Part shown: piece by piece, positions 38,716 to 46,748 of the stretch
Layout of the letters: each line of letters opens with the position of its first letter
Position numbering within the stretch: the stretch's first letter is position 1
NCBI RefSeq assembly: GCF_903644055.1
Contig: NZ_CAHJXD010000250.1
Coordinates: 1-53,551 of the forward strand
Length of the DNA: 53,551 bases
Source of the DNA: Sphingomonas bacterium
GTDB taxonomy: Bacteria; Pseudomonadota; Alphaproteobacteria; Sphingomonadales; Sphingomonadaceae
Reading direction: 5' to 3'
Notes under the pieces: generated by a model
What the model saw: only the letters and a program-made list of their open reading frames with translations
Told to the model about the DNA's origin: nothing
Database searches by the model: none
Translations under genes and position numbers: made by a program

Positions 38716-39588
38716 TTAGGTCGCCGCCCCGGGGCCGCCCCAACCCGGCAGCAATCCGCGTTCGTGGCAGAACGGCTGCGCCTGGATGTTGCCGCCGTTC
38801 AGAGCGACCGCTTCGGGCGAGGTCGCCAGCCAGAGCACGACTTCGGCGACGACCTCCGGCGGCGCGCCGGAGGTCGCCGAAAAGCCGAACTGGCGCATGT
38901 CCTGCGCGATACGTTCGGTAGCGATGAAGCCGGGCTGGAGGTTGAAACAGCGGACGTTGTCCGCGCCATGCTCGAGCGCGATGAACGCGGCGATACTGTG
39001 CAGCGCCGCCTTGGACAGGCTGTAGCTGAGCCCCCAGCCTCCCTGCCCGATCGGTTTCGGCGGCGGGCCGAGCGCTGCGGCCGAGGTCAGATTGACGAAG
39101 GTGCCGCCGCCCTGCGCGATCATCGCCGGGAGGAAATAGCGGTTCAGCACGAGCGGCGCGATCGCATTCCCCTGCACATGCCGCTCGAGCACCTCGATCG
39201 GCGTGTCGAGCAGCCGATCCATATGACCCGGTCCGATGAAGCGCGCATTGTGGACGACGAGATCGATGCGGGACCACCGTTCCAGCACCGTTGCCGCCGC
39301 CGCGCCAAGCGACGCCCGATCGAGCAGATCGGCGGGCAGCACGATCGCGTCCCGCCCGAACGACCGGATGATTTCCGCCGTGGTGTTCAGGCTGCCGGGA
39401 AGCGGCGAGCAATCGGAGGTCGTCGTGCTCGAGGAATGTTCGCGTTTTTCACCTTCGTTGAGCGTCCGCGCGGTGATCGCGACATCGAAGCCGGCTTGCG
39501 CCAACCGCACCGCGACCGCCTTGCCGATCCCGCGACTTGCTCCGGTCACGAATGCCGTTTGGTGCCGATGTCCGCCCATGTCGCTCAC
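38716..39588 (-). CDS. Short-chain dehydrogenase/reductase, first gene of the oxygenase operon
   Basis: A 290-residue SDR with TAFVTGASRGIGKAVAVRLAQ near the N-terminus, the conserved NAR-type element in VVHNARFIG, catalytic Ser in NLTSAAALG and Tyr/Lys in SYSLSKAALHSIAAF. Residues 42-75 include an unusual polar insertion (EKREHSSSTTTSDCSPLPG) between the second strand and helix. The frame starts at a GTG at 39588, but the ATG three codons later (39579) is equally possible, as neither has a strong ribosome site. It heads the minus-strand operon and diverges from the MFS transporter. Confidence 0.88.
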   Translation of the reverse strand: MSDMGGHRHQTAFVTGASRGIGKAVAVRLAQAGFDVAITARTLNEGEKREHSSSTTTSDCSPLPGSLNTTAEIIRSFGRDAIVLPADLLDRASLGAAAATVLERWSRIDLVVHNARFIGPGHMDRLLDTPIEVLERHVQGNAIAPLVLNRYFLPAMIAQGGGTFVNLTSAAALGPPPKPIGQGGWGLSYSLSKAALHSIAAFIALEHGADNVRCFNLQPGFIATERIAQDMRQFGFSATSGAPPEVVAEVVLWLATSPEAVALNGGNIQAQPFCHERGLLPGWGGPGAAT

Positions 39589-39894
39589 GCCAGCGTCAAT
39601 CGGCCATCACCGCCGGTTTCGATCGGAAGCGATGGGGCGCCGCACTCCGAAGTTTCGCGTAAGCTCATGCTCTCTCCAATCGTTGGCGATCTCGCGCGTG
39701 GCGGCCGCCCTTGCGGTGGCATGCGATCCACGGCGCGTGTCCGTCAAGCTGCCGCGCAGGATATATGTGCTTCGTCACGACGGAGACGGTCTCCCGGAAT
39801 CTTTCGTGCGATCGCCCGATGGGATTGAGCCGCGCGATCGCATAAGGTGGGGATCGTTAGCGCCAAGCACGCCGCAGCGATTCAGGGAGAAGAT
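39589..39894. promoter_or_regulatory. Divergent control region between oxygenase operon and MFS gene
   Basis: A 306-base gap with no credible gene. TGCGATCGC at 39807-39815 and GCGATCGCA at 39834-39842 form an inverted repeat with an 18-base spacer, placed about 53 bases before the transporter start, a plausible operator or promoter position. GCGATCGC is itself palindromic and is also a common motif in GC-rich genomes, so this is tentative. The transporter has a clear GGGAGA ribosome site at about 39885. Confidence 0.35.
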
Positions 39895-41148
39895 ATGAAA
39901 GGCACGGAAGCGCCCCCCGTGACGGGTGAATTGCGCCGGGGCTGGCGCCTGCTGGTCGCGTCGACGGCCGGCATGTCGGTCGGCAGCCTGCATATCCATT
40001 CGCTGGGCGCCTTCATGCAGCCGCTGCAAGCGGAGTTCGGCTGGCCGCGCAGCACGATCGCCGGCGCATTGACGATCGTGTCGATCGCATGCGTGCTGCT
40101 GAGCGCGCCGACGGGCATCGTCGTCGATCGCTGGGGATCGCGCCGGATCGCTATCGCCGGCATCATCACGATGTGTTCGGGTGTGGCGGCGCTTTCGCTC
40201 GCCGGGCCGTCGATCGCGAGCTGGCTGATGCTCTGGCTGATCGTTGCGCTGGGGGTGGTGATGACGAATCCGACGATCTGGTCCGCCGCGATCACCGGCG
40301 TGTTCGATCGCCATCGGGGAATGGCGCTGGCGATCATGCTGTGCGGCACCGCGCTTTCCTCTTCGACGCTGCCCTATCTGGCGACGACGCTGATCGCGCG
40401 CGAAGGCTGGCGACTGACCTATCTCATCCTGGCGGGTGTGTGGGGCGCGGTGGCGCTGCCGCTGGTGCTGCTGTTCTTCTTCGATCGACGGGGGTCGCCT
40501 ACGCCGATCGTCGCCGAATTGAGGGCGCACGCAATGCCGCCCGAGCCGGGGCCCGCCGAAGCGATGCGCTCCGCGACGTTCATCAAGCTGGCGCTGGCGG
40601 GGTTGTTTCTGTCGATGGGGCTGATCGGCTCCTCGGTCCATCTCATCCCGATCCTGAGCGATCTCGGCTTTGCCCGGACCACGGCGGCGGCGATCGTCAG
40701 CCTTGCCGGTCCGTCAGCGATCGTCGGGCGGCTGGGCACGGGCATAATGCTCGATCGGATCCGCACGCCGCTCGTGGCGGCCGTCGCGGTGGCCGTGCCG
40801 ATCCTGGGTTTCGCGATTCTTCTCTCCGGCGCGCTCTCCATGCCCGCTGCGATTGCCGCCACCGTCCTGATCGGCTTCGGGATCGGCGCGGAGCTCGATA
40901 CGATCGCCTTCCTCGTCGCCCGGTATTTCGGGTTGCGCCACTTCGGCCGTCTTTACGGCCTGATCGTAGCACTGCTCGGTCTCGCCTCCGGGGTGGGCCC
41001 GTTCCTGGCGGGTTCGGCGTTCGACCACTATGGCAGCTATCGTTACTGGCTGCTGTTCGCCGCGCCGGCCTGCGCCTTCGCCTCCCTCATGCTCGCGACG
41101 CTCGGTCGTTACCCGGCAGCGGACGTGCCCGCCGAGGCGGCGCGCTGA
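39895..41148 (+). CDS. MFS transporter (monocarboxylate/oxalate:formate-like)
   Basis: A 417-residue, 12-helix major facilitator protein. The start is the ATG at 39895, 6-7 bases after GGGAGAAG; the frame is open for 16 codons upstream but without a ribosome site. LGAFMQPLQAEFGWPRSTIAGAL after helix 1 and GIVVDRWGSRRIAIAG between helices 2 and 3 match the OFA/MCT-like subgroup that carries organic acids. The second half starts near residue 220 with FIKLALAGLFLSMGLIGSS. It diverges from the oxygenase operon and so probably imports the pathway substrate or exports a product. Confidence 0.9.
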   Translation: MKGTEAPPVTGELRRGWRLLVASTAGMSVGSLHIHSLGAFMQPLQAEFGWPRSTIAGALTIVSIACVLLSAPTGIVVDRWGSRRIAIAGIITMCSGVAALSLAGPSIASWLMLWLIVALGVVMTNPTIWSAAITGVFDRHRGMALAIMLCGTALSSSTLPYLATTLIAREGWRLTYLILAGVWGAVALPLVLLFFFDRRGSPTPIVAELRAHAMPPEPGPAEAMRSATFIKLALAGLFLSMGLIGSSVHLIPILSDLGFARTTAAAIVSLAGPSAIVGRLGTGIMLDRIRTPLVAAVAVAVPILGFAILLSGALSMPAAIAATVLIGFGIGAELDTIAFLVARYFGLRHFGRLYGLIVALLGLASGVGPFLAGSAFDHYGSYRYWLLFAAPACAFASLMLATLGRYPAADVPAEAAR

Positions 41149-41152
41149 CCCA

Positions 41153-43066
41153 TCACATCATCGGCGCGAGAAGCCGATCCAGCGAGCCATCGCCCTTGGC
41201 GACCTTCACCAGCCTGGGGTAGCGCAGCCCGCCGTAATACGCGATTTCGATCGTGCGATAGAGATCGCCCTGCTTGATCAGCAGCTTGATCGGGGTCTTG
41301 CTCTTGGCAGCCGCAGTGATCGCCGCGCGCATGCCATCGTCCGAATAAGCGCGGCCGTCGATCGCCACGAAGATCGTGCCGATGGTGATGCCCTGGTTGA
41401 ACGCCACCCCGTCCCACATCACGCCTGTCGCGGCACCGTCCTTGCCGATGGCGACGCCGAGCGAATAGTTGAGGTCGAGGGTCTTGCGCTGCTTCTGCGC
41501 ATTCTTCGTCCATTTAGTCGGCTCCGACGTATAATCGAGCCGGTATCCGCCTCTTTCGATCCAATCCAGCGGCGCATGCGGACGAAGCGAATAGATGCGT
41601 TCCCTGAGGAAGGTCGCCCAGTCATAGGGCTGGACCTGGTTCAGCGTCTTCACCACATCGTCGAACGTATAGGTCAGCTCGCCATAATCCCGATCGTTCA
41701 TGCCGAAGAAGGCGCGGGCGAAATCGTTCATGGATTTGGTGCCGCCCGATTTCTCGGCGATGATCGCGTTGGCATCCAGCCAGGTGAGCGCGCCCTCGAC
41801 ATAATAATCTTCCGACCGCTGCCAGTTCGCCCACGGCTTCGGACGGCGCATCGCGATGATCGGATCGTTGGTCGTATCCTCGACCGTCCGCCACGCGCGT
41901 CCGGCGCTATTGTCGTAGTTTGCGGCGTCGGCGGCGAGCTCGCCCAGCACATCCTCCTTCGACAGCAATCCGGCGCGCGCGGACAGCACATGGCCCCAGA
42001 ATTGCGTCTGGCCCTCATAGACCCACATCAGACTGTCGCGCATCGGGGTGCGGAAATCGGGGGTCCAGAGGTCGGCGCCGCGCCGGTACTTGCCGTCCCA
42101 ACTATGGACATATTCGTGCGGCAGCAGATCATGATCGCGCAGGTGATCGTCCCACTCGATGAAATAACCGAGCCCGACGCCGTCTTCGGAAGAACGGTGA
42201 TGCTCCAGGCCGTTGCCGCCCATCTTCTCGGAAATCGAGAACAGGAAATCATAGGTGTCGTAATGCTGCGCCCCGAACAGCTTGACCGCCTGCACGCACA
42301 GATTTTTGTGTGATTGCAGGATCTCGGGCTTGATCTCGAGTTCCTTGGGGCTGTCCGCCACGACATTGAGGAACACCGTCGGGCAAAGCTCCTCGCGCCG
42401 GAAATAGCGGCCCGCATAGATCGGGCTATCCGCCAGCACCTCGTAGCTGACCGGCTTGTACGTGACCGTGGCGCCGCTGGTCGAAGCGACGGTCAGCGCC
42501 GTCGCTGCCTTGAACCCCTGCGGATAGGTGACGCTCGCCACGACCGGGATCCGCCGCGTGAAATAACCGGCGGGGTAGAGCGTCGTCGCGATCCATTGGA
42601 GATTGAGCATGTCCGGCGTCATGACGATCCGGCCCTGATTGCCCGCGGTGGCGCTGAGAAACTGGAAGCGCGCCTCGATCTGGCCGACACCCGCCGGCAC
42701 ATCGACCGTGAAGGCATAGACGTCGACCGGATCGCGCGTCCATTTCAACGGCTTGCCGTTGGCGGTGACGACCAGCCCCGCCACCGAAGCGATCGCGCCG
42801 CCGGGGCTGTGGCTTCCGGGCAGCCATTTCGGATACAGCAAAGTCAGCGGCCCCGCGCCGGCGACGGGAATGACCTGCTTTACGCGGAAAATGCCGCGCG
42901 TCGTATCGGTCGCATCGATCGCGACCGTCATCGTCCCAGGATAGGGGATGTCCTTCGCCGCGGGAATCGGATCGTCGTAGGGCACCGGCTGCGGCGCGCT
43001 CATCGGCGGTTGCGCGATCGCGGCGCCGGCGCCGAACAGCAGGGCCAGGAGCGGCTTTGCGGTCAT
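41153..43066 (-). CDS. M61-family (glycyl aminopeptidase-like) metallopeptidase
   Basis: A 637-residue exported peptidase with a short Sec signal (LLALLFGAGAAIAQ). The zinc site HEYVH (His317, Glu318, His321), with the second-helix glutamate Glu351 in WVYEGQTQFWG, is complete. The N-terminal half has the beta-sandwich of the family and the C-terminal 100 residues form a PDZ domain (GATGVMWDGVAFNQGITIG). Known M61 enzymes remove N-terminal Gly or Ala, or D-residues, from short peptides. The gene lies between the MFS transporter (convergent, 4 bases from its stop) and the PLP enzyme on the same strand. It strengthens the view that the compound handled in this region is peptide-like. Confidence 0.92.
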   Translation of the reverse strand: MTAKPLLALLFGAGAAIAQPPMSAPQPVPYDDPIPAAKDIPYPGTMTVAIDATDTTRGIFRVKQVIPVAGAGPLTLLYPKWLPGSHSPGGAIASVAGLVVTANGKPLKWTRDPVDVYAFTVDVPAGVGQIEARFQFLSATAGNQGRIVMTPDMLNLQWIATTLYPAGYFTRRIPVVASVTYPQGFKAATALTVASTSGATVTYKPVSYEVLADSPIYAGRYFRREELCPTVFLNVVADSPKELEIKPEILQSHKNLCVQAVKLFGAQHYDTYDFLFSISEKMGGNGLEHHRSSEDGVGLGYFIEWDDHLRDHDLLPHEYVHSWDGKYRRGADLWTPDFRTPMRDSLMWVYEGQTQFWGHVLSARAGLLSKEDVLGELAADAANYDNSAGRAWRTVEDTTNDPIIAMRRPKPWANWQRSEDYYVEGALTWLDANAIIAEKSGGTKSMNDFARAFFGMNDRDYGELTYTFDDVVKTLNQVQPYDWATFLRERIYSLRPHAPLDWIERGGYRLDYTSEPTKWTKNAQKQRKTLDLNYSLGVAIGKDGAATGVMWDGVAFNQGITIGTIFVAIDGRAYSDDGMRAAITAAAKSKTPIKLLIKQGDLYRTIEIAYYGGLRYPRLVKVAKGDGSLDRLLAPMM

Positions 43067-43152
43067 GGGATGCTCACTGTCTGGCTGGGCACATCATCGC
43101 GGTATATCAAGACGATGCAGGACGTAAAGCGGATCGCGGCGGGGATCTCGCC

Positions 43153-44469
43153 TCATGCCAGCATACCGCGCTCGGCGTGCAAGGCCGTGACCAGCGCATC
43201 AACGTCGGCGAAGCTGCTGTAGAGACCGGGCGTCACCCGGATCACCGGACCCTTCTCGACGCCCTTGCGCCAGACCGTCAGGATCCGGTGCTTTTCGAAC
43301 AGGCGTTGCTGAACGCGCTGCGCATCCGCGACGGTGTGCATGCCCTTGAGACGGAAGCTGGTGATCGTGCAGAAGCGCGCCGGATCGTCGGGCACGCAGA
43401 TCTCGACATCGGGCATGCCGCGAACGGCGTTGACCCAGCGGTCGCGCAGCGCGCGCAGATGCTTTTCCTTGGCGGCGGCCCCGACCGCGAAGTGGAAGTC
43501 GACGGCCATCGGGATCGCCAAAATGGCGGCGAAGTTTATCGTTCCGGCCGGCACCCTCGCGCTGATCTCACCGGCGGGCAGCTCGTGATTGCCGAACGCG
43601 ATGTCGATGTCGCCGATCCGGTTCTTGCGGATATACATGGCGCCGGTGCCGAGCGGCGCCGAGGTCCATTTATGCACCGACCAGCCGACGAAATCGGCGC
43701 CGAGATCGTCGATCCGGAAATCGAGGCAGGCGATGCCGTGCGCGGCATCGACGATCGTGTCAACGCCCCGCGCGCGCGCCATCGCGACGATCTCGCGCAC
43801 CGGCACCACCAGGCCGGTGCGGTTGGAGATCTGGGTGACGAGCAGGAGCTTGGCGTGCGGCGTGCGGTTCAGCACTTCCTGATAGGCGGAGAGGATGTTG
43901 GCGGTGGTCGCGGGCTCCGGCATCGCGAATTTGACGACGTCGGCACCGCGACGATCGCCCAGCCAGTCCATCGCCGCGATCATCGCGTCATAATCGAGAT
44001 CGCAATGGATCACGGCGTCGCCCGGGCGCAGGTCCCGGTAATTGGTGATCAGCATTTGCAGCGCCTCCGAGCCGCTGCGCGTGATCGCGATCTCTTCGGG
44101 GACACAGCCGACCAGCCGCGCGATCGCCGCGCGCGCTTCGCGGCCGCCGGCCGCCAGGCAAGCGCCGCCGGGCAGCACATTGCGCGCCCAGATCGAATTG
44201 GTGCGGTTCACGTCGAGCTGGTGCTGCGCATAGGCGCGCTCCACCACGCGCGGCATGATGCTCCAATAGCCGTTTTCCAGATTGTGGATCCCCGGTTCGA
44301 CATCGAACTGCCGGGGCAGCTCCGAAACCGCGATCGAGTTCGGGCGCAGCGATTGCGCGTCGCGCGTTTCGGCGGAGGCGAGCGCCAGCGCTTGCGTGGA
44401 TGCGAGAAGCACGGGCCCGCCCGCTGCGGCGGACTTGAGGAGCTGGCGGCGGCTGGGCGTGAAGTTCAT
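43153..44469 (-). CDS. Tat-exported PLP-dependent class V aminotransferase-fold enzyme
   Basis: A 438-residue fold-type I PLP enzyme of the isopenicillin N epimerase/cysteine desulfurase-like group. The start at 44469 exposes a clear twin-arginine leader, SRRQLLKSAAAGG, so it should act in the periplasm. The Schiff-base lysine is Lys267 in GWSVHKWTSAPLGTG, and the cofactor aspartate and histidine are Asp241 and His244 in VDAAHGIACLD. Phosphate binding is near RSGSEAL. The best-known exported PLP enzyme of this fold is PvdN, which modifies the pyoverdine side chain in Pseudomonas. Here there is no siderophore cluster, so an epimerase, lyase or transaminase step on a peptide-like compound is possible. 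Confidence 0.9.
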   Translation of the reverse strand: MNFTPSRRQLLKSAAAGGPVLLASTQALALASAETRDAQSLRPNSIAVSELPRQFDVEPGIHNLENGYWSIMPRVVERAYAQHQLDVNRTNSIWARNVLPGGACLAAGGREARAAIARLVGCVPEEIAITRSGSEALQMLITNYRDLRPGDAVIHCDLDYDAMIAAMDWLGDRRGADVVKFAMPEPATTANILSAYQEVLNRTPHAKLLLVTQISNRTGLVVPVREIVAMARARGVDTIVDAAHGIACLDFRIDDLGADFVGWSVHKWTSAPLGTGAMYIRKNRIGDIDIAFGNHELPAGEISARVPAGTINFAAILAIPMAVDFHFAVGAAAKEKHLRALRDRWVNAVRGMPDVEICVPDDPARFCTITSFRLKGMHTVADAQRVQQRLFEKHRILTVWRKGVEKGPVIRVTPGLYSSFADVDALVTALHAERGMLA

Positions 44470-44650
44470 CGGAGCCGGTGTCCAAGCAGCGAAGGGAAGC
44501 GCATAGTGGGGTAGAAACAGGCGGCTTGGAAGCGGGATGTTGCGGCTCGGCCAAGCGCCCTGCTGATGGCGCTTGGGATCGGCGATGGCACCTATGCTCC
44601 CGCGGACGGTTGAGTCAGCGCGCCATGTCGCGTCACGCGGAGGGATCATC

Positions 44651-44893
44651 ATGAACAACGACACGCTCGAAGGCCAGGGCACCAACGTCGCCGGCCAGAT
44701 CAAGGAAGTCGTCGGCAAGGCGACCGGCGATGAGCAGCTCCAGGGCGCGGGCCTCGCCGATCAATGGAGCGGCATCGCGCAGAACGGTTATGGCAAGCTC
44801 CGCGATTTCGCCCGCAACCGGCCGTTCGCGGCAGGCGTGCTCGGGATGGTGGTCGGCGTCGCGCTGCTCAACACGCTGCGCGGCAAAAAGTAG
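44651..44893 (+). CDS. CsbD-like stress protein with C-terminal membrane segment
   Basis: An 80-residue protein. The N-terminal half (TLEGQGTNVAGQIKEVVGKATGDEQLQGAG) is the CsbD repeat found in general-stress proteins, and AAGVLGMVVGVALLNTL near the end is a single membrane-spanning or amphipathic helix. GGAGG lies 6-7 bases before the ATG at 44651. In alphaproteobacteria such genes often belong to the EcfG general stress regulon; I could not identify a clear EcfG promoter here. The molecular function is unknown. It is convergent with the peptidyl-prolyl isomerase gene. Confidence 0.88.
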   Translation: MNNDTLEGQGTNVAGQIKEVVGKATGDEQLQGAGLADQWSGIAQNGYGKLRDFARNRPFAAGVLGMVVGVALLNTLRGKK

Positions 44894-44923
44894 CGCCGGG
44901 CCGGTGCTCGGCCGGTCCCGGCG
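44894..44923. terminator. GC-rich hairpin between convergent genes
   Basis: CGCCGGG at 44894-44900 pairs with CCCGGCG at 44917-44923, and an inner CCGG/CCGG pair strengthens the stem. It occupies almost the whole 34-base gap between the csbD-like gene and the convergent isomerase gene, so it probably ends transcription from both sides. There is no T-run on either side. Confidence 0.45.
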
Positions 44924-44927
44924 CCGG

Positions 44928-45821
44928 TCAATGAGCGGTGGCTGCCGCCGCACGCACCGGAGGCAGCACGCTGCACACATCGATCGCGCCGGCGGGGCGG
45001 ACGTAGAAATCGTCCTTGCGATTGGCTTTCGCGCGCACCCAGGCCGCGAAGCTGGCGCTTTCGGCGCGCAGCATCTCGAGGCGCGGCCGTTCGCCTTCCG
45101 GAAGATCGACGGCCAGGCGAACGCGCGTGATTGGCAGCATTGCGGCCGGCTTGTCGTAGAAGCCCATCGCGCCGGCGCCACGGGGCAGCGCCGCCAGCCG
45201 ATCGATCCCGCTCACCACGCGGCCGACCACCGCAATGTTGCGATCCAGCGCGCGGGCGGGCTGGCCGATGATCGCGTAGAGCTCGGTGCCAGCACCCGTA
45301 TCCGGTGCATTGTCCCGCCCGACGCCGACCATGCCGTAGCAATGCGTCAGCCACGCCCGCCCACCCTCGCGCGCCGCCGGCCAGCCATCGGCGATGCCGA
45401 CTTGGGGCGCGAAGGTATCGCGATAGGGCAACGGCTTGAACGCGAGCCCGGCCGCGGCGCGCTCATATTCGGCGGGCGGCTTGGCGACGGTGCCGGCGGG
45501 CAGAGGCTTCTTGCCGTCGGGATCGCCCCATTGCGTGACATAGCCATCCTGCACACGATCGATCCACAGCCCGTCATACCAATGCGTGCGCGCCATCGCC
45601 TCGATATTGGCGACGTGGACCGGCGCGAACCGCGGCGCGAGCAGGATCGCCACGCGGCCGCCGTCGGCAAGCTCCATCACCATCAGATGATCGGGAGAGA
45701 TCGCCACCCAGTCCGCCGCCGGTGCATCGGCGAGAATGGTGGTGGGGGTCACGGGCGGCGCCGCGGCGAACGCCGGCGTTGAGAGGGCGAGAGCGAAGGC
45801 GGGTGCGAAGGTGCGGATCAT
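44928..45821 (-). CDS. Exported cyclophilin-type peptidyl-prolyl cis-trans isomerase
   Basis: A 297-residue protein with a Sec signal (TFAPAFALALSTPAFAAAP). The cyclophilin-like barrel can be followed through VMELADGGRVAILLAPRFAPVHVANI, TQWGDPDGKKPLPAG, HCYGMVGVGRDNAPDTG and AIIGQPARALDRNIAVVGRVVSG. These correspond to the family's strands and substrate loop, although the catalytic Arg/Phe pocket is less standard than in PpiA. I chose the ATG at 45821 (AGG 9 bases upstream); an ATG three codons earlier is also possible. Likely role: folding of envelope proteins. It diverges from the tRNA-Ser gene. Confidence 0.85.
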   Translation of the reverse strand: MIRTFAPAFALALSTPAFAAAPPVTPTTILADAPAADWVAISPDHLMVMELADGGRVAILLAPRFAPVHVANIEAMARTHWYDGLWIDRVQDGYVTQWGDPDGKKPLPAGTVAKPPAEYERAAAGLAFKPLPYRDTFAPQVGIADGWPAAREGGRAWLTHCYGMVGVGRDNAPDTGAGTELYAIIGQPARALDRNIAVVGRVVSGIDRLAALPRGAGAMGFYDKPAAMLPITRVRLAVDLPEGERPRLEMLRAESASFAAWVRAKANRKDDFYVRPAGAIDVCSVLPPVRAAAATAH

Positions 45822-45899
45822 GGAGCCCATCCTGCCACGAGTTGCCCGCTTGCGAAACCGCGCATCCGGCCCTAGGCACCCGGGCCTTCCAGTGCATGC

Positions 45900-45990
45900 G
45901 GAGCGGTGGCCGAGTGGTCGAAGGCGCTCGCCTGGAAAGTGAGTATGCGGCAAAACCGCATCGAGGGTTCGAATCCCTCCCGCTCCGCCA
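45900..45990 (+). tRNA. tRNA-Ser (anticodon GGA)
   Basis: A 91-nt class II tRNA. The acceptor stem GGAGCGG at 45900-45906 pairs with CCGCTCC, and an encoded GCCA ends at 45990. The D-arm reads GCCGAGTGGTCGAAGGC, the anticodon stem-loop is GCTCGCCTGGAAAGTGAGT with GGA, the long variable arm is ATGCGGCAAAACCGCAT, and the T-arm is GAGGGTTCGAATCCCTC. It reads UCC/UCU serine codons. Its 3' end is the apparent left border of the acquired island. Confidence 0.98.
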
Positions 45991-46748
45991 TAGTATCTCA
46001 AGTAAAGACCAAGTAGAACCAAGGGCCTTTACTTGGCGCGGTTCCGCGCAGTTTTGTAGCGCAATGGTACTGCAGAGAATAGATCTTAAGGATATTATCC
46101 GGTTTTACTTGTGATATTCTCCGGCGCCATTGGAGTCAGTACCGAATCGAATTTTGCATCAAATCCGTATCCAGGATTGTTGCACATCGCCGGTCCGCCA
46201 GTCGTTCCGCTCTCACCGCAGCGCTCCCCAGATACTAGTCAGGAATGCCGCAGAACCGCGGCACTCTTACGCGCTTCCGTACTTGGGAGAAGCGCCGCGC
46301 CGCGCAATGTCACCAAAAAGCCCGCCCTTTCTCTGGCGGCAGTCACGCCGGTACGGTTTGCGCCTGACTCCAGATAAGCATGCCTCAATCCGCTAAATTT
46401 GAAGATCGGAGGTACCTTGTCATCGCGCCCAAAAGGTTTGAGCTATTTTATGGGGGCTTAACCGACATTTCGATCAGGGCACTCGTGCCGCGAAAACCGG
46501 AAAAGATCCGGAAAGGAACCGGGTAGTATCTGGATTGAGGCAGCCGACAAGCGGGCAGTCGGATAGCGACAACCACTAACGGCTGAGCGCCTAACTCGAT
46601 TAGTAATCTAGATTTGGCTTGCTAAGTCGATCACTGTCTGCCAAATGGGCATCGGCGGACTCACCCTCCGCCAGAGATATTCGGCGATACACCCGTCGCC
46701 ACGGAGATCCGACACGCATTTCGCGTGCGGTGGACTGTGGAGGATGAG
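45991..46748. other. Non-coding left end of the tRNA-Ser-linked island
   Basis: About 750 bases without a convincing gene, clearly more A/T-rich than the chromosome to the left. Right after the tRNA an inverted repeat CAAGTAAAG (45999-46007) / CTTTACTTG (46027-46035) occurs, and TTTACTTG appears again at 46105-46112. These could be integrase or excisionase binding sites beside an attachment site. Near 46495-46520 CCGGAAA occurs twice in close succession. No integrase gene lies here, and no second copy of the tRNA 3' end occurs before the window edge. Confidence 0.55.

Noticed and set aside
21978-44469. Microcystin (mlr) or nicotine degradation cluster
   Set aside because: No MlrA-, MlrB- or MlrC-like gene is present, and apart from the amine oxidase/cytochrome pair there is no nicotine pathway gene. 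Only the general logic is shared.
46125-46396. Short open frames just after tRNA-Ser
   Set aside because: No ribosome site, no integrase or excisionase similarity, and unusual composition; treated as non-coding island end.
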